Below, one piece after another: positions 17,665 to 26,214 of a stretch of DNA of 64,000 nt. The position numbers were made by a program, and so were the translations under genes. Numbering within the stretch: position 1 is the first letter of the stretch; every line of letters begins with the position of its first letter. The notes under the pieces are model-generated. The model had not been told where the DNA came from. It made no database searches and saw only the letters and a list, made by a program, of their open reading frames with translations. Location: assembly GCF_002309535.1 (NCBI RefSeq), contig NZ_CP023275.1:1860001-1924000 (forward strand), given 5' to 3'. Origin of the DNA: Sulfurospirillum diekertiae (GTDB lineage Bacteria; Campylobacterota; Campylobacteria; Campylobacterales; Sulfurospirillaceae).

Positions 17665-17670
17665 TATAAT
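17665..17670 (+). promoter_or_regulatory. Probable -10 box of rpoD
   Basis: TATAAT lies 69 bases ahead of the rpoD start, following an A/T-rich stretch (TTTAAAAAAAAA). The rpoD ribosome binding site is AAGGAGAG at 17723-17730. Confidence 0.55.
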
Positions 17671-17738
17671 CCACATCTTTTATTAAGAAATTTAGAAATT
17701 CCTACCTCCACACACCTTACTCAAGGAGAGTTACACTT

Positions 17739-19595
17739 ATGGCTTCAAAAGAACTCTATACCGCATTAGAAGAACTTTTTGCAGAAAATGAAAAAGCACA
17801 TGTTACTTACGAAAATGTTATGGACCTTTTTGTAAAACCTCCAACACCTGCAAATGTCAAAAAGTTGATGAGTCTTTTAGAAAAATACAAAGTTACCTTA
17901 ATTTCTTCTGCTGAAATTGCCAAAATGCGCAACAAAGAAGAAGCACGAAAAAGAGAAGAAGAGCGTCAAAAACTCCAAGATGAAGCCCTAGAAGAAGAGT
18001 TTGACCTTGCCAGCGAAAAAGAACTTTTAGAGTGGTCACGCAGTGATAGTCCTGTGAGAATGTACCTTCGCGAAATGGGACAAATCTCACTTTTAACCAA
18101 AGATGAAGAGATCGACATCAGCAAAAAAATTGAATTTGGTGAAGATATCATCATCGATGCATTCTGCTCCGTTCCTTACCTTATCGACTTTATTTTAGAC
18201 TATAAAGAAGCGCTGATTAACCGCGAACGCCGGGTCAAAGAGCTTTTCAAAACTTTTGAAGACGACACGGATGATGATAGCGAAGAAGATGAATTTGACG
18301 ATGAAGAAGGTGAAGAAGGCGAAGAGAAAAAGACCTTCTCTAAAAAAGACAACACACGAACTGAAAAAGTTATTGAGAGCTTCAAATCGTTAGAAAAAGC
18401 GAAAAAAGATTGGCTCAAAAGTCTTACCAGACCACCGGAAGAAAACCTTGAAGATCCTGAAGAGATGATGAACTACGATCTAGGACTTGCGTATAAAAAG
18501 AAACTTCTTAAAGATGCACTTATGGATCTAGGACCTACAAGTAAGTTGATTAATGAGCTTGTCAAATCTATGGAAACAGCGCTTAAAAGTGACTTTGAAT
18601 TCGATAAAGAGCTTAAACGTTTAGAGTATCGTTTACCTCTTTTTAACGAGACATTGAGAGAAAATCACGTCAAACTACTTGTGAATATTGTTGATCTTAA
18701 CAAAGAAGACATTACGACGATGGTTCCTGAAGCCACGATGGTTTCGACCTACATGGAGATCAAAAAACTGTTCCAAACCAAGGAAGCGAGTAAACAAGGC
18801 TTTGATCTTGATCCTGAAAAACTTAAAGAGGTTTTAGAACAGATCAAACGGGGTAAAAAAATTGCTGACGAGTCTAAAACACGTATGGCAAAAAGTAACC
18901 TTCGTCTGGTTGTTTCTATCGCAAAACGTTATACAAACCGTGGTTTACCATTCTTGGATCTCATTCAAGAGGGCAACATTGGTTTGATGAAAGCCGTTGA
19001 TAAATTTGAGTACAAAAAAGGATACAAATTTTCAACCTATGCGACATGGTGGATTCGTCAAGCGATTTCACGTGCCATTGCCGATCAAGCCCGTACCATT
19101 CGTATTCCAATCCACATGATCGAGACGATCAACCGTATCAACAAAATCATTCGTAAACACCTTCAAGAAGAAGGTAAAGAGCCTGACATCGAAACGATTG
19201 CATTGGAAGTGGGCTTGAGTGCCGATAAAGTCAAAAACGTCATCAAAATCACTAAAGAGCCTATTTCGTTGGAAGCGCCTATTGGTAATGAAGATGATGG
19301 TAAATTTGGCGATTTTGTTGAAGATAAAACTTCTATTGCACCGATTGATTACATTCTAAAATCCGATCTTAAAGATCAAATTGATGAAGTACTTGATCAA
19401 CTCAATGATCGTGAAAAAGCCGTCATTCGTATGCGTTTTGGTTTGATGCACGATGAAAGCGATCGAACGCTTGAAGAGATCGGTAAAGAGCTTAACGTTA
19501 CACGAGAGCGTGTTCGTCAAATCGAAAGCTCTGCGATTAAAAAACTAAAACATCCAAAAGTTGGACGAAAACTTAAAAACTATATTGAGAGCTAA
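17739..19595 (+). CDS. rpoD: Primary RNA polymerase sigma factor RpoD
   Basis: The 618-residue protein has region 1.1 at the N-terminus, region 1.2 with [12 protein letters not shown] near residue 105, a very acidic stretch near residues 180-200, region 2 with [13 protein letters not shown] near 430, region 3, and region 4 with [20 protein letters not shown] near 575. This is the full housekeeping sigma-70. It is followed after 3 bases by a PAS-like gene, so the two are probably cotranscribed. Confidence 0.97.
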   Translation: MASKELYTALEELFAENEKAHVTYENVMDLFVKPPTPANVKKLMSLLEKYKVTLISSAEIAKMRNKEEARKREEERQKLQDEALEEEFDLASEKELLEWSRSDSPVRMYLREMGQISLLTKDEEIDISKKIEFGEDIIIDAFCSVPYLIDFILDYKEALINRERRVKELFKTFEDDTDDDSEEDEFDDEEGEEGEEKKTFSKKDNTRTEKVIESFKSLEKAKKDWLKSLTRPPEENLEDPEEMMNYDLGLAYKKKLLKDALMDLGPTSKLINELVKSMETALKSDFEFDKELKRLEYRLPLFNETLRENHVKLLVNIVDLNKEDITTMVPEATMVSTYMEIKKLFQTKEASKQGFDLDPEKLKEVLEQIKRGKKIADESKTRMAKSNLRLVVSIAKRYTNRGLPFLDLIQEGNIGLMKAVDKFEYKKGYKFSTYATWWIRQAISRAIADQARTIRIPIHMIETINRINKIIRKHLQEEGKEPDIETIALEVGLSADKVKNVIKITKEPISLEAPIGNEDDGKFGDFVEDKTSIAPIDYILKSDLKDQIDEVLDQLNDREKAVIRMRFGLMHDESDRTLEEIGKELNVTRERVRQIESSAIKKLKHPKVGRKLKNYIES

Positions 19596-19598
19596 GCA

Positions 19599-20285
19599 AT
19601 GAGTAGTTTTGCAGAAGCGTGGATTGAACATGATTACAATCCTTTTATTGTTTTTGACAACACGGGTAAGATTGTTTCCCTCAACCAAGAAGCACAATAC
19701 CTTCTTGGTGAGGTGAACCATAAAAAAATCTTTGACATTGCCCAAACCTATGCGAGTATGACCTATGGGTTTAAAACAACCATTGTAGACATCTCGTTTA
19801 GTTCGTACAAATTCTATGCCATTACGGTGGGGTATGATGATGAAACATCTATTGGTATTAAGCTTTACAAGAGCGCTACAAAGAAATTTGCTAACGTTGA
19901 AGAATATGGCGAAAGTGTCAACATCTACGCACTTTTAGATCTTTGCATTAGTGCTTCTTCTACCAACGCTAATATCAAGTTCAAAAAAGAGTTTGACCCG
20001 ACGTTTCCAGATGTTCGCCTCAAAGTCGAAGACTTTATGAAACTACTGACTAAAGTTTACCAATCACACCTCAATGCACCTATTATCACCACGCGCTTAG
20101 CGCTGATTACAGGTGAATATATTCGCTTTAATACTAAAAAGTACCCTATTTTTTCAATCTCCATCAAAGGCGAAAGCAGAGATAGAAACTACGAAAAGAG
20201 TATTGAAGAAATTGGTATTAAAAGTAACTGTACGATTCATTTTGAACAAGACGAAACACTGATCCACGCGGCATTAGTCTCCTAA
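19599..20285 (+). CDS. PAS-like protein cotranscribed with rpoD
   Basis: The 228-residue product opens with a PAS-like core (YNPFIVFDNTGKIVSLNQEAQYLLG) near residues 13-37. The second half (VNIYALLDLCISASS, then VRLKVEDFMKLLTKVYQSH) resembles the dimerisation and ATPase region of histidine kinases but lacks the H-box and the glycine-rich motifs. It starts 3 bases after the rpoD stop. It may be a degenerate kinase or a sensor that acts by protein contact. No function is known to me. Confidence 0.65.
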   Translation: MSSFAEAWIEHDYNPFIVFDNTGKIVSLNQEAQYLLGEVNHKKIFDIAQTYASMTYGFKTTIVDISFSSYKFYAITVGYDDETSIGIKLYKSATKKFANVEEYGESVNIYALLDLCISASSTNANIKFKKEFDPTFPDVRLKVEDFMKLLTKVYQSHLNAPIITTRLALITGEYIRFNTKKYPIFSISIKGESRDRNYEKSIEEIGIKSNCTIHFEQDETLIHAALVS

Positions 20286-20291
20286 AAAATC

Positions 20292-20324
20292 TTTACATGT
20301 AAAGTTTAAAATCTTTACATGTAA
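20292..20324. terminator. Palindrome pair with a 10-base spacer between convergent genes
   Basis: TTTACATGTAAA at 20292 and TTTACATGTAAG at 20314 have a period of 22 bases and can pair to a stem of about 12 bases with a short loop. It lies between the ends of the PAS-like gene (+) and the hxlR-type gene (-). On the minus strand it is followed by GATTTTTTAGG, a good U-rich tail, so it can terminate hxlR transcription. Confidence 0.6.
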
Positions 20325-20335
20325 GATTTACTTCT

Positions 20336-20710
20336 TTACGCATTCATACACGATCCATCATCAAATACTTCGCTCTCTACCCTATGCTCCTTCCCCCATT
20401 CGTACATCAAACTCAGGATAGGAATGACCGATTCTCCCTCTTTGGTGAGCGAATATTCTACCTTTGGTGGAACTTCATTGTACTGTTCTCTGTGAATAAT
20501 ATTGTTGCTCTCCAGCTCTTTAAGTTGTTGACTTAATGTCTTATGCGCAATCGGTTTAAGTAACTCTCTGAGCCTATTGTATCTTATGACACCTGCTCTA
20601 CTAATTTCCCACAAGATAATCCACTTCCATTTTCCCTCAAGAATCGACATCGTATAATACATTGGACATTTTTCGTATTTATCCGTGAAATTTTGCACTG
20701 TTTTCTCCAT
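20336..20710 (-). CDS. HxlR-family transcription regulator
   Basis: The 124-residue winged-helix protein has the HxlR pattern: CPMYYTMSILEGKWKWIILWE (Cys15 near the start), IRYNRLRELLKPIAHKTLSQQLKELE and VEYSLTKEGESV. Such regulators often respond to aldehydes or oxidants through an N-terminal Cys. It is divergent from a flavodoxin-like reductase gene, and an inverted repeat lies in the shared promoter region, so it probably controls both genes. Confidence 0.9.
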   Translation of the reverse strand: MEKTVQNFTDKYEKCPMYYTMSILEGKWKWIILWEISRAGVIRYNRLRELLKPIAHKTLSQQLKELESNNIIHREQYNEVPPKVEYSLTKEGESVIPILSLMYEWGKEHRVESEVFDDGSCMNA

Positions 20711-20719
20711 TACTTCCCT

Positions 20720-20740
20720 TTTAGTTAGTATATAACTAAA
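20720..20740. promoter_or_regulatory. Likely operator of the HxlR regulator
   Basis: TTTAGTTA and TAACTAAA form a perfect inverted repeat around GTATA. It lies in the 101-base region between the two divergent genes, 10 bases ahead of the hxlR start. A second, weaker AT-rich repeat (ACTTAAGTTATATA) follows at about 20755. Confidence 0.5.
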
Positions 20741-20811
20741 AAGTTCATTCTATACTTAAGTTATATATTACTCTATACTTCCATTTGTCAAATGATTGAG
20801 AAGGAAAAGAT

Positions 20812-21495
20812 ATGAAAATTGTAGCCATCAATGGAAGTCCTCGTAAAAATGCCAACACAGCAACCTTGCTGAAGCATGCCCTCAAAGGTGCAGAAAAACA
20901 GGGTGCTCAAACAGAGCTCGTACATCTTTACGATTTGAATTACAAAGGATGCGTGAGCTGTTTTGCATGTAAGCTCATAGGTGGAAAATCGTATGGAAAA
21001 TGTGCCCATAAAGATGAACTCAAACCGCTTTTAGAAAAGCTACGAGACGTAGATGCCATTCTTTTAGGTTCACCCATTTATTTTGGAAACATCACTGGAA
21101 TGATGCGCTCTTTCATCGAACGCTTAGCATTTCAATATACCCTTTACGATGCCAATTACTCCTCATTATTTCCCAGAAAAATACCCATAGGATTGATGTA
21201 TACAATGAATTTAGATGAAAAACGCATGCGAGAATGGGGTTATGTTGAAGCACTTCAAGGTCTTGAAAAAAGACTTGGCAGTATATTTGGCTCTTCTGAA
21301 GCACTTTATGTCACCGATACCTACCAGTTTAAAGACTATTCTAAATACGAAGTAACCGCTTTTAGTGAGGAACTTAAAGCAAAAAGACGGAAAGAAGTGT
21401 TCCCACAAGATTGCGAAAAAGCGTTTGATATGGGAGAGAGATTTGTCACCAATGGTGTTTCATCTACTTTTTGCAGTGAGCATGCTCCGCATTAA
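20812..21495 (+). CDS. Flavodoxin-fold NAD(P)H-dependent oxidoreductase
   Basis: The 227-residue protein starts with the FMN phosphate-binding loop NGSPRKNANTATLL near residues 6-19 and has GSPIYFGNITGMMRSFIER near 85. Two Cys near residues 47-51 (CVSCFAC) match the iron-sulfur flavoprotein/NADPH FMN reductase type, though the full cluster motif is not certain. Its substrate may be a quinone or other electrophile. The HxlR regulator is divergent and is probably the partner regulator. Confidence 0.85.
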   Translation: MKIVAINGSPRKNANTATLLKHALKGAEKQGAQTELVHLYDLNYKGCVSCFACKLIGGKSYGKCAHKDELKPLLEKLRDVDAILLGSPIYFGNITGMMRSFIERLAFQYTLYDANYSSLFPRKIPIGLMYTMNLDEKRMREWGYVEALQGLEKRLGSIFGSSEALYVTDTYQFKDYSKYEVTAFSEELKAKRRKEVFPQDCEKAFDMGERFVTNGVSSTFCSEHAPH

Positions 21496-21508
21496 CAGGA
21501 AATTTACG

Positions 21509-21542
21509 TTTACATGTAAAGTTATTTGGCTTTACATGTAAA
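21509..21542. repeat. Palindrome pair, left copy of a 34-base direct repeat bracketing the zinc operon
   Basis: Two TTTACATGTAAA copies (21509, 21531) are separated by GTTATTTGGC. The same 34 bases occur without mismatch at 25564-25597, on the other side of the zinc uptake genes. The bases just outside differ. Confidence 0.85.
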
Positions 21543-21570
21543 CAAAAACAAATTAAAAAAATTTACGTAC

Positions 21571-21590
21571 GACTTAGTTGCATAATGATA
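21571..21590. promoter_or_regulatory. Candidate zinc operator ahead of zevA
   Basis: GTTGCATAATGATA is nearly identical to the sequence ahead of znuA (GTTGCATAATGTTA at 24593-24606), and the preceding bases (ACTTA against ACTCA) also agree. It is about 35 bases ahead of the zevA start and may bind Zur. An in-frame TTG inside this site was not used as a start for this reason. Confidence 0.5.
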
Positions 21591-21625
21591 AACTACCCAT
21601 CATAAAAATTATAGGTAGACACTTT

Positions 21626-22189
21626 ATGCTCAAAACTCTATTTATCTTACTTCTTTCGTTCAATTTTGCCTATTCTTGCGCTCTGTGCGGTAATGGTAAA
21701 GCCTCTTTTGTCACGGTAGCCATGAACGCGTATTTTGCAGAGGATAAAATCGAAAAAATACATACGCAGTGGAAATTTGATTCAGGTACATCCAAAGACT
21801 TTAAACAATTGTACTCAGAAAAAATCCTCGCATCTGATAAAAAGAGAATGTATGATGGACTCGAAAATTTCCAAGTACCCTACTTCATGACTTCTATTAT
21901 CATTAATGGAAAAAATATCTCTTTTAAAGCTGAAAATTTTGACTTATCCTTTGATCACAATATCGTCACTATAGAATTTGATATACCCCTCAATTACAAC
22001 CTAAATGATAAAAACAGTGTCGAAATTATCTTTGTAGATTCAACCAAAGCGATCGTGTTTCTAGAAAATCTTGACAATCTTGACATTAACAATTCAACGA
22101 ATTACACCATTAAAAAGCTCAATGGCTTCAAAGTGATCAAAGAGCTCGTCGCAACCGTCAATTATATTAAACTAGAGATTTCTAAATGA
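21626..22189 (+). CDS. zevA: ZevA-like periplasmic protein (DUF1007 family)
   Basis: The 187-residue product has a signal peptide ending near SFNFAYSC and then CALCG, followed by the DUF1007 core (IEKIHTQWKFDSG near residue 45). The family partner is always a NicO-type membrane protein, encoded here with a 4-base overlap. In Haemophilus influenzae this pair (ZevAB) supports zinc uptake. The usual N-terminal His-Pro-His stretch of the family is replaced here by the Cys pair, which is of note. The ATG at 21626 has AGG(T)AG ahead and a clear signal peptide; earlier starts overlap the operator. Confidence 0.75.
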   Translation: MLKTLFILLLSFNFAYSCALCGNGKASFVTVAMNAYFAEDKIEKIHTQWKFDSGTSKDFKQLYSEKILASDKKRMYDGLENFQVPYFMTSIIINGKNISFKAENFDLSFDHNIVTIEFDIPLNYNLNDKNSVEIIFVDSTKAIVFLENLDNLDINNSTNYTIKKLNGFKVIKELVATVNYIKLEISK

Positions 22190-22956
22190 ATACCAACTAT
22201 ACAGCTGAAATGGCGCTACTGTTAAAAAATTTAGCGATTCAGCTAGGAACGTTGTTGGAAAACATTAAAAACGAGCACAGTGTATTGTCCATTATTTCTC
22301 TTTTAACGCTTTCTTTTATGTATGGCTTAGTGCATGCAGCAGGACCAGGGCATGGCAAAACACTGGTGGCATCTTACTTTACCTCTAATGACAAAAATTA
22401 TAAAAAAGCTTTGAGCTTGTCATTTATGATTGCAACCGTGCATACCTTTTCAGCGCTGATTCTAACGTACGTTTTGTATTATCTGTTTCAAAATATTTTT
22501 TCAGTCGCTATCCTTAACATTGCCGACATTGCAACGAAGATTTCAGGTGCTCTCATCATCAGTATTGGTGTGTATTTGTTGTATGGGAAATACAGACATT
22601 ACAAAAGCACAAAAACGCTGCAATGGAGCACTCAAAAAATAGCTTCATGCAATTGTGCAAGTTGCAAAACGCAAAACTCAACCGATGTGGCTTTGGTCTT
22701 AGCCGCTGGACTCATACCCTGCCCAGGTACAATCACGGTATTTTTATTTTCCATCTCACTGGGGCTGTACTGGATAGGCTTTTTAAGCGCTGTCGTGATG
22801 AGCCTTGGCATGAGCTCAATTATTGCAATAACTGCTTTAGCGAGTGTTAAAATTCGTAATAGCTCAAAAAATAGGTATTCTAAACTCTTGAAATATCTCG
22901 ATTTTGGGGCGACGTTCATTATTATTATCTTAGGACTTATCCTCATTTTAAATTAG
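22186..22956 (+). CDS. zevB: ZevB-like membrane transporter (NicO/RcnA family)
   Basis: The 256-residue protein has about six membrane segments and the family signature HAAGPGHGKTL near residue 46. A loop near residue 155 is Cys-rich (CNCASC), and AAGLIPCPGT near 178 is a second conserved family block. NicO proteins carry nickel, cobalt or zinc. Its overlap with a DUF1007 gene and its place ahead of znu-type genes point to zinc. Direction of transport cannot be read from sequence. Confidence 0.8.
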   Translation: MNTNYTAEMALLLKNLAIQLGTLLENIKNEHSVLSIISLLTLSFMYGLVHAAGPGHGKTLVASYFTSNDKNYKKALSLSFMIATVHTFSALILTYVLYYLFQNIFSVAILNIADIATKISGALIISIGVYLLYGKYRHYKSTKTLQWSTQKIASCNCASCKTQNSTDVALVLAAGLIPCPGTITVFLFSISLGLYWIGFLSAVVMSLGMSSIIAITALASVKIRNSSKNRYSKLLKYLDFGATFIIIILGLILILN

Positions 22957-23000
22957 AAGTCAGGAACATATGCAATTATTAAAATTAAAAAAGGTACAAC

Positions 23001-23750
23001 GTGGTATTAAAAAACTTTAAAGACAATGTCATTGAAGCAAAAAATTTAAACTTTAAAACCATTATTCAAAATGTGACATTTGACATTAGACGAGGCGATT
23101 ATGCGGCGATTATTGGGCCCAATGGCGGGGGGAAAAGTACGCTGGTTAAACTTCTGCTTGGGCTTATTCCCTACGACACTGGGACGATTAAACTCTTTGG
23201 AAAAACACCCACGTTGAGTGCTTTGAGAAAGATAGGCTATGTTTCGCAAGGCATCTCAAAGTTGGATGAAAATTTTCCCATCAGCGTTCACGAAGTCGTC
23301 AAACTCGGACTCATCGCCAATAAATCTCTGTTTGCAAGCATCAATCGAAGCGATTTGGAGATCATTGATCGTGCTTTAAGGAAGATGAATATCGAAGATT
23401 TGAAAGACGCCAAAATCAGCGAACTCTCAGGCGGACAGCGCCAACGCGTGATGATCGCCAAAGCGCTAGTGAATAACCCACAAATCCTCATTCTCGATGA
23501 GCCCAATACAGGCGTTGACAAGCAATCCCAAATCAATTTTTACGCCCTTTTAAAAGATTTAAATGTCAAAGAGAACATTACAATTCTTTTTATTACCCAT
23601 GATTTAGGTGTTATTGTCGATGATATCAACAAAGTTTTGTGCATTAACCAAACACTTTTAGCCTGCCACGATCCGCGCCAAATCTATCATTCAGAACAGT
23701 TAAATCAGCTCTATGGCGTTGATGCGCACATGGTTTGCCACCATCATTAA
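23001..23750 (+). CDS. znuC: Zinc ABC transporter ATPase, ZnuC-like
   Basis: The 249-residue ATPase has Walker A GPNGGGKSTL near residue 39, signature LSGGQRQRV near 139 and Walker B LILDEPNTG near 160. It ends with the His-rich tail HMVCHHH common in zinc-type ATPases. The start is GTG at 23001. The gene is followed by the permease gene with a short gap, and both fit the ZnuABC/MntABC family. Confidence 0.88.
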   Translation: MVLKNFKDNVIEAKNLNFKTIIQNVTFDIRRGDYAAIIGPNGGGKSTLVKLLLGLIPYDTGTIKLFGKTPTLSALRKIGYVSQGISKLDENFPISVHEVVKLGLIANKSLFASINRSDLEIIDRALRKMNIEDLKDAKISELSGGQRQRVMIAKALVNNPQILILDEPNTGVDKQSQINFYALLKDLNVKENITILFITHDLGVIVDDINKVLCINQTLLACHDPRQIYHSEQLNQLYGVDAHMVCHHH

Positions 23751-23758
23751 GGATTGAT

Positions 23759-24559
23759 ATGGAAATTTTTCAATACACATTTATGCTCAAAGCCTTTTTA
23801 GCAGGCACATTAATCGCCGCCATCGCCTCTTCTCTTGGCATGTTTGTGGTCGTCAAACGCTTTTCAATGCTCTCAGACGCGCTTGCACATATTTCACTCC
23901 TTGGCGTGGCAATTGGCTTTCTCACCTCCATTGCACCCAATTACAGCTCTATTGCATTTACCCTTTTAGCGTCATGGGTGATTGAGTATTTAAGACAAAA
24001 CAATAAACTCTACTCCGATTCGATCCTCTCTATCTTTTTATCGGGATCTTTGGCGCTTGCCATCATCATCGTATCGGCTTCTGCATCGTTTAACACCTCT
24101 TTGTTTGACTACCTTTTTGGCTCAATCGTTGCGATTGATGACACGGATATTATGATTATTGTGCTTTTAGGATTGATCTGTACCGTGACGTTGTATGCCA
24201 ATTTCCAACGCTTTTTATACATCGCATTTGATGAAGAGAGTGCGAAAGCTTCGGGCATTAACACCAAACTCTTAAACTACCTGCTCATTTCCTTGGTTTC
24301 GGTGGTCATTAGTGTTTCGATTAAAATCGTGGGGGCACTTTTGATTGGCGCGATGATGATTATACCTGCCATCATTGCCATGCAGTTTAGTCAAAATTTT
24401 AAAAGCTCTGTGGTTTATGCGATCATCATATCAATAGTTTCCGTCATTTTGGGTCTGTTTATCTCCTACTATGCGTCCTTGCCTAGTGGCGCGACCATTG
24501 TTGTTTTGCTCTTGTTCTTTTTTATGATTTCGCTTGTATTCAAGAGGAAACAGTATTAA
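23759..24559 (+). CDS. znuB: Zinc ABC transporter permease, ZnuB-like
   Basis: The 266-residue protein has eight or nine hydrophobic segments and the family block FVVVKRFSMLSDALAHISLLGVA near residue 28, with the conserved DALAH. The ATG at 23759 has AAGGA just after the znuC stop. Together with ZnuC and ZnuA it forms a complete importer of the metal-ion ABC-3 type. Confidence 0.9.
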   Translation: MEIFQYTFMLKAFLAGTLIAAIASSLGMFVVVKRFSMLSDALAHISLLGVAIGFLTSIAPNYSSIAFTLLASWVIEYLRQNNKLYSDSILSIFLSGSLALAIIIVSASASFNTSLFDYLFGSIVAIDDTDIMIIVLLGLICTVTLYANFQRFLYIAFDEESAKASGINTKLLNYLLISLVSVVISVSIKIVGALLIGAMMIIPAIIAMQFSQNFKSSVVYAIIISIVSVILGLFISYYASLPSGATIVVLLLFFFMISLVFKRKQY

Positions 24560-24582
24560 TTTTTTTAGAGTGACTCTTTTAT

Positions 24583-24609
24583 ATGCAACTCAGTTGCATA
24601 ATGTTATGC
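24583..24609. promoter_or_regulatory. Two overlapping inverted repeats ahead of znuA, candidate Zur site
   Basis: ATGCAACT-C-AGTTGCAT (24583-24599) and GCATAA-TG-TTATGC (24596-24609) are both perfect inverted repeats sharing four bases. The second resembles AT-rich Zur/Fur-family boxes, and part of it is repeated ahead of zevA. The site lies 29 bases ahead of the znuA start and could repress it under zinc excess. Confidence 0.55.
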
Positions 24610-24637
24610 TTTCGGTATTAAAAAGAAGGAGTCACCT

Positions 24638-25516
24638 ATGTTCAAAAATTTTGCATTAGCAGCAGCCCTCAGTTCGATCATGTTTGCAGATGTATCGGTC
24701 ACCACAACCATATTTCCACTCTACGACGTTGTCAAAACGATTGGAGGCGATAAGGTCAAACTTACTAATCTTGTTCCTTTTGGCGTTGAAGCGCATGAAT
24801 TTGAGCCTAAAGCCAAAGACATTGCTGCTCTTTCAAAGAGCGATTTTTTCATCATCAGTAGTCCCGTGTTTGAGACATGGAGCACCAAGATTATCAGCTC
24901 TTTAAAAATTCAAGATAAAACGATTGATATGAGCCAAAAAGTCAAACTTATTGAGATGAAGCATTCTGAAAATGAGCATGAACACAAAGGCAGTTACGAT
25001 CCACACTACTGGTTGAGCATCAATAATTACATGAATGTTGCCAAAGAAGTAGCAACCCTGCTGAGCACCAAAGACCCTGAAAATGCCAAATTGTATGAAG
25101 CCAATTTAGCGACGTATCTTGCAAAGCTGGAAGCATTAAAAACGGATTATGAAGTGCTTAAAAGTTGCAAAAACAAAAAAGTCATTGTCAACCATGACGC
25201 TTTTGAGTATTTAGCACATGAGTATGGCATCTCCCAATACTCCATCACAGGCATGACGCCCGAGACCAAACCGTCTCCCAAACAGATTGCACAGTTAATT
25301 GATTTGACCAAAAAAGAGAAGATTACCACCGTCTTTTTTGAAGAATTTGCCAGCGATAAAGTTGCAAAATCTATCGCTAAAGAGGCCAATGTTAAAACAG
25401 ATGCACTCAGGCCCGTTGAAAATATCACCGTGGCTGAGAGCAAAAAAGGGATTGGCTATATTGACATCATGAAAGACAACCTCATCAAATTACACGATGC
25501 CATGGATTGCCAATAA
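24638..25516 (+). CDS. znuA: Zinc ABC transporter substrate-binding protein, ZnuA-like
   Basis: The 292-residue protein has a signal peptide (cut near FADV), the cluster A-I fold block FPLYDVVKTIGGDKV, metal ligands in GVEAHEFEP (His near residue 53), a short His-rich loop (HSENEHEHKG near 108), DPHYWLS near 119 and NHDAFEYLA near 186. It captures zinc or a similar divalent metal in the periplasm. It has its own promoter with the operator described at 24583-24609. Confidence 0.9.
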   Translation: MFKNFALAAALSSIMFADVSVTTTIFPLYDVVKTIGGDKVKLTNLVPFGVEAHEFEPKAKDIAALSKSDFFIISSPVFETWSTKIISSLKIQDKTIDMSQKVKLIEMKHSENEHEHKGSYDPHYWLSINNYMNVAKEVATLLSTKDPENAKLYEANLATYLAKLEALKTDYEVLKSCKNKKVIVNHDAFEYLAHEYGISQYSITGMTPETKPSPKQIAQLIDLTKKEKITTVFFEEFASDKVAKSIAKEANVKTDALRPVENITVAESKKGIGYIDIMKDNLIKLHDAMDCQ

Positions 25517-25563
25517 TCGCCCATTCAATAGATCTAAAAGTTCAAGGTATATGTTAGAAAATC

Positions 25564-25597
25564 TTTACATGTAAAGTTATTTGGCTTTACATGTAAA
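25564..25597. terminator. Palindrome pair, right copy of the 34-base direct repeat, between convergent genes
   Basis: This is identical to 21509-21542. It can form a stem of 12-13 bases between znuA (+) and the sapC-family gene (-). On the minus strand it is followed by GATTTTCTAAC, a short U-rich tail. It could serve as a two-way terminator. Confidence 0.65.
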
Positions 25598-25605
25598 GTT
25601 CTCTA

Positions 25606-26214
25606 CTACAATCCCAAGCGTCTAATATTGCTGAGTGAAATAAGATGGGCTGTGATGAAAGGGGTCGCTCCTTTTTTGCACATGTCAAGATGTTTCTTCT
25701 CACTGAGATGGCTAAGTTTTTCTTCATTAACCGTAAAGAAACCATTGATCGTATGGGTTTTGCCCTCTTCATCGAGAAGATTGGCACTTTGTTCGACTAA
25801 TAGTCCCCATGATTCTAACTCTTTAATCAAAGCGCTACATGCTTGTAATTCGCCTTGAAAGCGAACGAGAAAGTCCAATGTATTCTTCGTCAAGTCCGTT
25901 GGTGTTTTATCTTCTTTAAAGAGCGCACGTTCTTTGTTGGATTCATTTAACGCTTCCAACGCTTCCTCTTCAATGCCTAAAGAAAAGCCTTTTTTATCTT
26001 CATTTTGAACCAAAATAAAGGGATAGCGTCTCAAGAAAGCGGGAAGGTATTTGCCTCTTTTAAAGCGACGATTTTCATCCAAGTAGACATTTTTATCGTT
26101 AAAGCCAAGAAGTGCAATCGCAAGCCAGTCTCCTTCTTGATTTTTAGTAAACAAAATCGGATAATCTTTACATGCTTCGTAAACTTCTCCAATGCCCAAA
26201 GGTACGCTTATCAT
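25606..26214 (-). CDS. SapC-family protein, N-terminus cut off by a stop codon
   Basis: The open part encodes 202 residues matching the SapC family: VYEACKDYPILFTKNQEGDWLAIALLGF near residues 11-38, KGKYLPAFLRRYPFIL near 54 and INGFFTVNEEKL near 155. The name comes from an S-layer-linked gene of Campylobacter; the function is not settled. The family has about 27 more N-terminal residues, present upstream in frame but blocked by a TAA (26272-26274). Internal starts at 26214 are possible but have no clear ribosome binding site. Confidence 0.8.
   Translation of the reverse strand: MISVPLGIGEVYEACKDYPILFTKNQEGDWLAIALLGFNDKNVYLDENRRFKRGKYLPAFLRRYPFILVQNEDKKGFSLGIEEEALEALNESNKERALFKEDKTPTDLTKNTLDFLVRFQGELQACSALIKELESWGLLVEQSANLLDEEGKTHTINGFFTVNEEKLSHLSEKKHLDMCKKGATPFITAHLISLSNIRRLGL

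Noticed and set aside
18255-18330. Acidic low-complexity stretch in RpoD as an insertion or error
   Set aside because: Acidic linkers between regions 1.2 and 2 are normal in large primary sigma factors.
20292-20324. Paired TTTACATGTAAA copies as a short CRISPR array
   Set aside because: There are only two repeat units per site, the unit is a 12-base palindrome, spacers are 10 bases, and no cas genes are present.
21578-21625. TTG start giving a longer ZevA
   Set aside because: It would put the start inside the operator-like site and place 16 residues ahead of a standard signal peptide that has its own ATG.
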